From: UBA5486 sp036744795
GTDB lineage: Bacteria > Bacillota > UBA4882 > UBA10575
DNA length: 64,000 nt
Assembly: GCA_036744795.1 (NCBI GenBank)
Contig: DAIOHK010000004.1
Location: 1 to 64,000 of the forward strand
Direction: 5' to 3'
Part shown: piece after piece, positions 61,311-64,000 of the stretch
How the letters are laid out: each line of letters begins with the position of its first letter
Numbering within the stretch: the first letter of the stretch is position 1
Notes under the pieces: model-generated
What the model was told of the DNA's origin: nothing
Seen by the model: only the letters and a program-made list of their open reading frames with translations
Database searches by the model: none
Position numbers and translations under genes: made by a program

Positions 61311-62210
61311 ATGCGCATAAAGAGCTTTCGACTTACGATCAAACAGAGGAAAAAAATTGGCGGTTATCTTTTTTCTCTTCCTTTTCTTATAGGTTTTCTC
61401 TTCTTCTTCCTCTACCCTTTTATTCAGTCATTTATTTTTAGTCTTAATAAGTTGGAATTAACACCTTCCGGTTATCTTCTACATTTTACCGGACTAAAAA
61501 ATTACTATGATGCTATACTAGTTAATCCTGAGTTTAGCAGGACTTTTGTTGAAACAATAGCTGATATGGCAATTAATCTTCCTTTAATCCTTACTTTCAG
61601 TTTTTTTACTGCCATTATTTTGAACCAGGAATTTAAAGGGAGAACTCTTGCCAGAATAATCTTTTTTTTACCGGTTATTTATAGTGCGGGTGTAGTTTTA
61701 AGACTGGAACAAACAGATTATATTACGGAAATAATGAAAAGTAGTGACCAGGCAGGGATCTTTAGTAGTCAGACTTTAAAGTTATTATTCAGCCAGATCA
61801 AATTTCTCCCAGATACTGCTATCCAGTATGTATTATCGGCAATTGAAAGGTTTGCTGAAATTATCAAGGCGTCAGGTATTCAAATTCTAATTTTCTTAGC
61901 TGGTTTACAATCTATTTCCCCTTCTTTATATGAAGCTGCCAAAGTGGAAGGTGCTAGTGGATGGGAGTCTTTCTGGTTAATAACATTACCTATGATTAGT
62001 CCCTTAATACTCACCAATACTGTTTATACCATAGTCGATACATTAACAGTTGCTGATAATAAACTTGTCCAATTGATTAGAAAGACTGCTTTTTTAGGGG
62101 AAGGATACGGAATGAGTTCGGCGATGGCTATTATTTATTTTGCTGCGATCATCTTACTTCTGGCGATAGTCTTTAAAATAATCTCTAAACACATTTTCTA
62201 TCATGAATAG
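61311..62210 (+). CDS. Sugar ABC transporter permease, MalF type (DUF5696 locus)
   Basis: This inner-membrane permease has six helices and the EAA loop SLYEAAKVEGASGWESFWLI. It differs from ordinary MalF proteins by a long loop at about residues 135-190 (ITEIMKSSDQAGIFSSQTLK and following), probably a periplasmic insertion. ATG 61311 follows GGGGGGGAG, two bases after the DUF5696-like stop, so the genes are co-transcribed. Confidence 0.88.
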   Translation: MRIKSFRLTIKQRKKIGGYLFSLPFLIGFLFFFLYPFIQSFIFSLNKLELTPSGYLLHFTGLKNYYDAILVNPEFSRTFVETIADMAINLPLILTFSFFTAIILNQEFKGRTLARIIFFLPVIYSAGVVLRLEQTDYITEIMKSSDQAGIFSSQTLKLLFSQIKFLPDTAIQYVLSAIERFAEIIKASGIQILIFLAGLQSISPSLYEAAKVEGASGWESFWLITLPMISPLILTNTVYTIVDTLTVADNKLVQLIRKTAFLGEGYGMSSAMAIIYFAAIILLLAIVFKIISKHIFYHE

Positions 62211-62339
62211 CAGTATGTGTTATCAAAGGAAACAGCATGCAGGATTAAAAGTTTAAAGCGAGTTCTGGGGATGCAGACTTTTTTAGTAGATAAATTTATT
62301 AACTTTGATTTACTAAATATTTTATACAAAGGGGGAAAG

Positions 62340-63290
62340 ATGGTGAGAAAAATAGCTATTAGTCTAAATGGCAGAAAAATAAAAAACTTGTTTGTTAGTA
62401 TACTGAGAGCATTGTTTATAATTGGAGTTTCTTATGTTATTCTATTCCCTTTATTAATAAAAATATCAAATTCATTCAAACCAGTAAGGGAATTATATGA
62501 CCAGACGGTAAAGTGGATACCACGGAACTTAACCTTTGAACATTATTTGAAGGTTTGGCAGCATATGAATTACCCAAAAACCTTTTTAAATACTTTTCTA
62601 CTGACTTTGACTGTTAGTCTGTTTCAATTAGCTTCCTGTACTTCTGCTGCGTATGGACTGGCCCGGTTTGATTTTAAAGCTAAAAATCTTATTTTTGCGC
62701 TGGTAATCTTCACCTTAGTGGTACCACCACAGATGATTTTGATCCCAATGTACTTAAATTTTCGTTTCTTAAATCCACTGGGTCTTTTTCCTGCCCCAGG
62801 CATTAATCTGGTTGGCACTTTATGGCCTTTTATCTTGACTTCTCTCACTGCCATCGGTCTTAAAAATGGTTTATTCATTTATATAATGCGGCAGTTTTTT
62901 AAAGGGATGCCTAAAGAATTGGAGGAAGCGGCATATATTGATGGCGCCGGGTTGTTCAAAACTTTCTATCATGTGATGCTTCCAAGTGCAGTGCCTGGCC
63001 TAGTTATTGTTTTTCTGTTTGCCTTTGTATGGCAGTGGAATGATTACGAATTTATCACTCTGTTTATGGGGGGAGGAGAGTTCCTACCCCAGGCTTTGGA
63101 TGGTGTTGCCTATAAGGTAATACTTGAAAAAACCGGGGGAGGAGCAGCTAGTGAATTATTAGGTGGTCAGTATTCGTCATTAATTAATAACACTGGTATG
63201 ATTATGGTTATTTTGCCGCTATTATTACTCTATGCTTTTATGCAAAAATACTTTATTGAGAGTGTGGAACGTAGCGGCCTTGTTGGTTAG
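62340..63290 (+). CDS. Sugar ABC transporter permease, MalG type (DUF5696 locus)
   Basis: This is the partner permease, with six helices, the EAA loop ELEEAAYIDGAGLFKTFYHV and the end FMQKYFIESVERSGLVG. ATG 62340 follows AAAGGGGGAAAG; an upstream frame from 62217 lacks a binding site and has unrelated composition. At 316 residues it is normal. The 130 bases before it hold no gene. Confidence 0.9.
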   Translation: MVRKIAISLNGRKIKNLFVSILRALFIIGVSYVILFPLLIKISNSFKPVRELYDQTVKWIPRNLTFEHYLKVWQHMNYPKTFLNTFLLTLTVSLFQLASCTSAAYGLARFDFKAKNLIFALVIFTLVVPPQMILIPMYLNFRFLNPLGLFPAPGINLVGTLWPFILTSLTAIGLKNGLFIYIMRQFFKGMPKELEEAAYIDGAGLFKTFYHVMLPSAVPGLVIVFLFAFVWQWNDYEFITLFMGGGEFLPQALDGVAYKVILEKTGGGAASELLGGQYSSLINNTGMIMVILPLLLLYAFMQKYFIESVERSGLVG

Positions 63291-63327
63291 GAACTTAAAA
63301 GAGAGTGGTAAGGAGCTGAATAAGAAG

Positions 63328-64000
63328 ATGGATAGCATGAAAAGAAATAAATTAGTAGTTGTATTGCTATTGCTCTCTGTAATTATTCTGAACAAAGGTA
63401 GTTCTGTTTATGCTGCAAATATTGATGATGTAAGTTCCCTTAATTATGAGAGAGAAATAGAGTATGACGAATATATAAAGGCATATTCGGCCGCACCCAC
63501 TCCTGCGGTAGAGATTATAATTCCTGCTGTTAAGTATCGGGCGACCGATATGGAGATTAAAATTCTCGACAATTACCAGGGATTTTCAGGACAAGCTATT
63601 ACAACTGAAGAAAGTGGTTATGTGGAGTGGGAATTTAATCTGGAACAACCAGGATTATATAATATTGCTCTTAAATACTATCCTTTGGGAGGGAGAGGAT
63701 CAAATATAATCAGGGGTCTATCCATCAATGGAGAAGTACCTTTTTTGGGTGCAAAATATATTGATTTATATCGTATTTGGCACAATGCTGATGATATTAA
63801 ACGGGATAATCGTGGTAATGAGATAGCTCCCTTTCAAGAGGAATTACCGGCTTGGATAGAAGTAGAGATTCAGGATTCTCTGGGTTATTATACTGAACCC
63901 CTTCAATTTTATTTTAAAAAAGGGAAGAATACCATTCGATTACTTTCTCATCGTGAGCCGATGGCTATCGGATATCTAAAAATTTACCAAGCCGAAAAGC
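63328..64000 (+). CDS. Secreted protein with N-terminal carbohydrate-binding-like domain (partial, runs off window)
   Basis: The frame is open from ATG 63328 to the window edge, at least 224 residues. A signal peptide (LVVVLLLLSVIILNKGSSVY then AAN) is followed by a beta-rich domain. Its text, YVEWEFNLEQPGLYNIALKY and later KKGKNTIRLLSHREPMAIGY, is typical of CBM35/CBM6-like or PA14-like carbohydrate-binding modules. In related loci this gene position holds a large binding protein with such an N-terminal module (recalled, not checked). The start is preceded by AAGGAG, 12-13 bases away, a little long; ATG 63337 is also possible. Confidence 0.7.
   Translation, partial: MDSMKRNKLVVVLLLLSVIILNKGSSVYAANIDDVSSLNYEREIEYDEYIKAYSAAPTPAVEIIIPAVKYRATDMEIKILDNYQGFSGQAITTEESGYVEWEFNLEQPGLYNIALKYYPLGGRGSNIIRGLSINGEVPFLGAKYIDLYRIWHNADDIKRDNRGNEIAPFQEELPAWIEVEIQDSLGYYTEPLQFYFKKGKNTIRLLSHREPMAIGYLKIYQAEK

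Noticed and set aside
62217..62339. 41-residue extension of the last permease
   Set aside because: ATG 62340 has a strong AAAGGGGGAAAG site and fits MalG-family lengths; the extension has no family resemblance.
1..64000. tRNA and rRNA genes, prophage, insertion sequences
   Set aside because: I found no cloverleaf with a GGTTCGAATCC-type arm, no rRNA text, and no transposase, integrase or phage structural genes.

Overview
The window looks like chromosomal DNA from an AT-rich, anaerobic member of the Bacillota (Firmicutes) that has two membranes, such as the Halanaerobiales or the Hydrogenispora/Limnochordia-type lineages. I cannot name the species. The envelope block holds BamA, TamB, Skp, LpxD, LptF/G, LptD, LptC and LptA homologues, which require an outer membrane with LPS-like lipid. 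They sit beside genes typical of Firmicutes: a SpoIVB-type S55 peptidase, YhaM, FloA/NfeD, a Re-citrate synthase-like enzyme and, less certainly, a YjcZ-like small protein. I saw no tRNA, rRNA, CRISPR array, intact transposase or prophage.

Layout. 1-2652: two heparinase II/III-type polysaccharide lyases (the first cut by the window edge), then manA and glnS. 6511-11844: a NarL-type two-component system whose regulator appears to start at an ATA codon, then a sugar ABC importer. 12054-16103: a Nudix hydrolase, an unlisted 29-residue membrane peptide on the minus strand, a structured RNA candidate with its own terminator, a TetR/radical-SAM pair with three matching operators, and tcdA. 16489-33082: envelope assembly genes, all on the plus strand. 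33180-41464: housekeeping genes (yhaM, mtaB, hinT, rpsU, nfeD-floA and a Re-citrate synthase-like gene). 41949-50109: a cello-oligosaccharide locus with a secreted protein, an importer, cellobiose phosphorylase and a LacI regulator. The palindrome TGACATCGATGACA, or a close form of it, lies at the promoters of both the importer and lacI. 50264-54021: a TatD hydrolase, a decayed TusA-like gene, a TetR/membrane-protein pair with two matching operators, and a MalY-type lyase. 54828-64000: a large oligosaccharide locus with a solute-binding protein, an NHL-TPR-Yip1 membrane protein, a DUF5696-like secreted protein, two permeases and the start of a second secreted protein.

How it works together. 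The lyases, three binding-protein-dependent importers and cellobiose phosphorylase describe a cell that lives on plant or microbial polysaccharides. None of the importers has an ATPase gene here, so a shared MsmX/UgpC-type ATPase elsewhere is expected. The envelope block supplies the outer membrane these substrates must cross.

Two repeat families occupy the intergenic space. One is a MITE-like element with AAGGAATTGCATAATT ends (three fuller copies and several remnants). The other is a degenerate GCGACGAGTAAC-type repeat, which seems to have entered the 5' end of mtaB. The least described material is the 54.8-64 kb locus, the RNA at 12.85-13.05 kb and the regulatory palindromes. Base composition was judged by eye, and all domain calls come from reading the sequence without a database.
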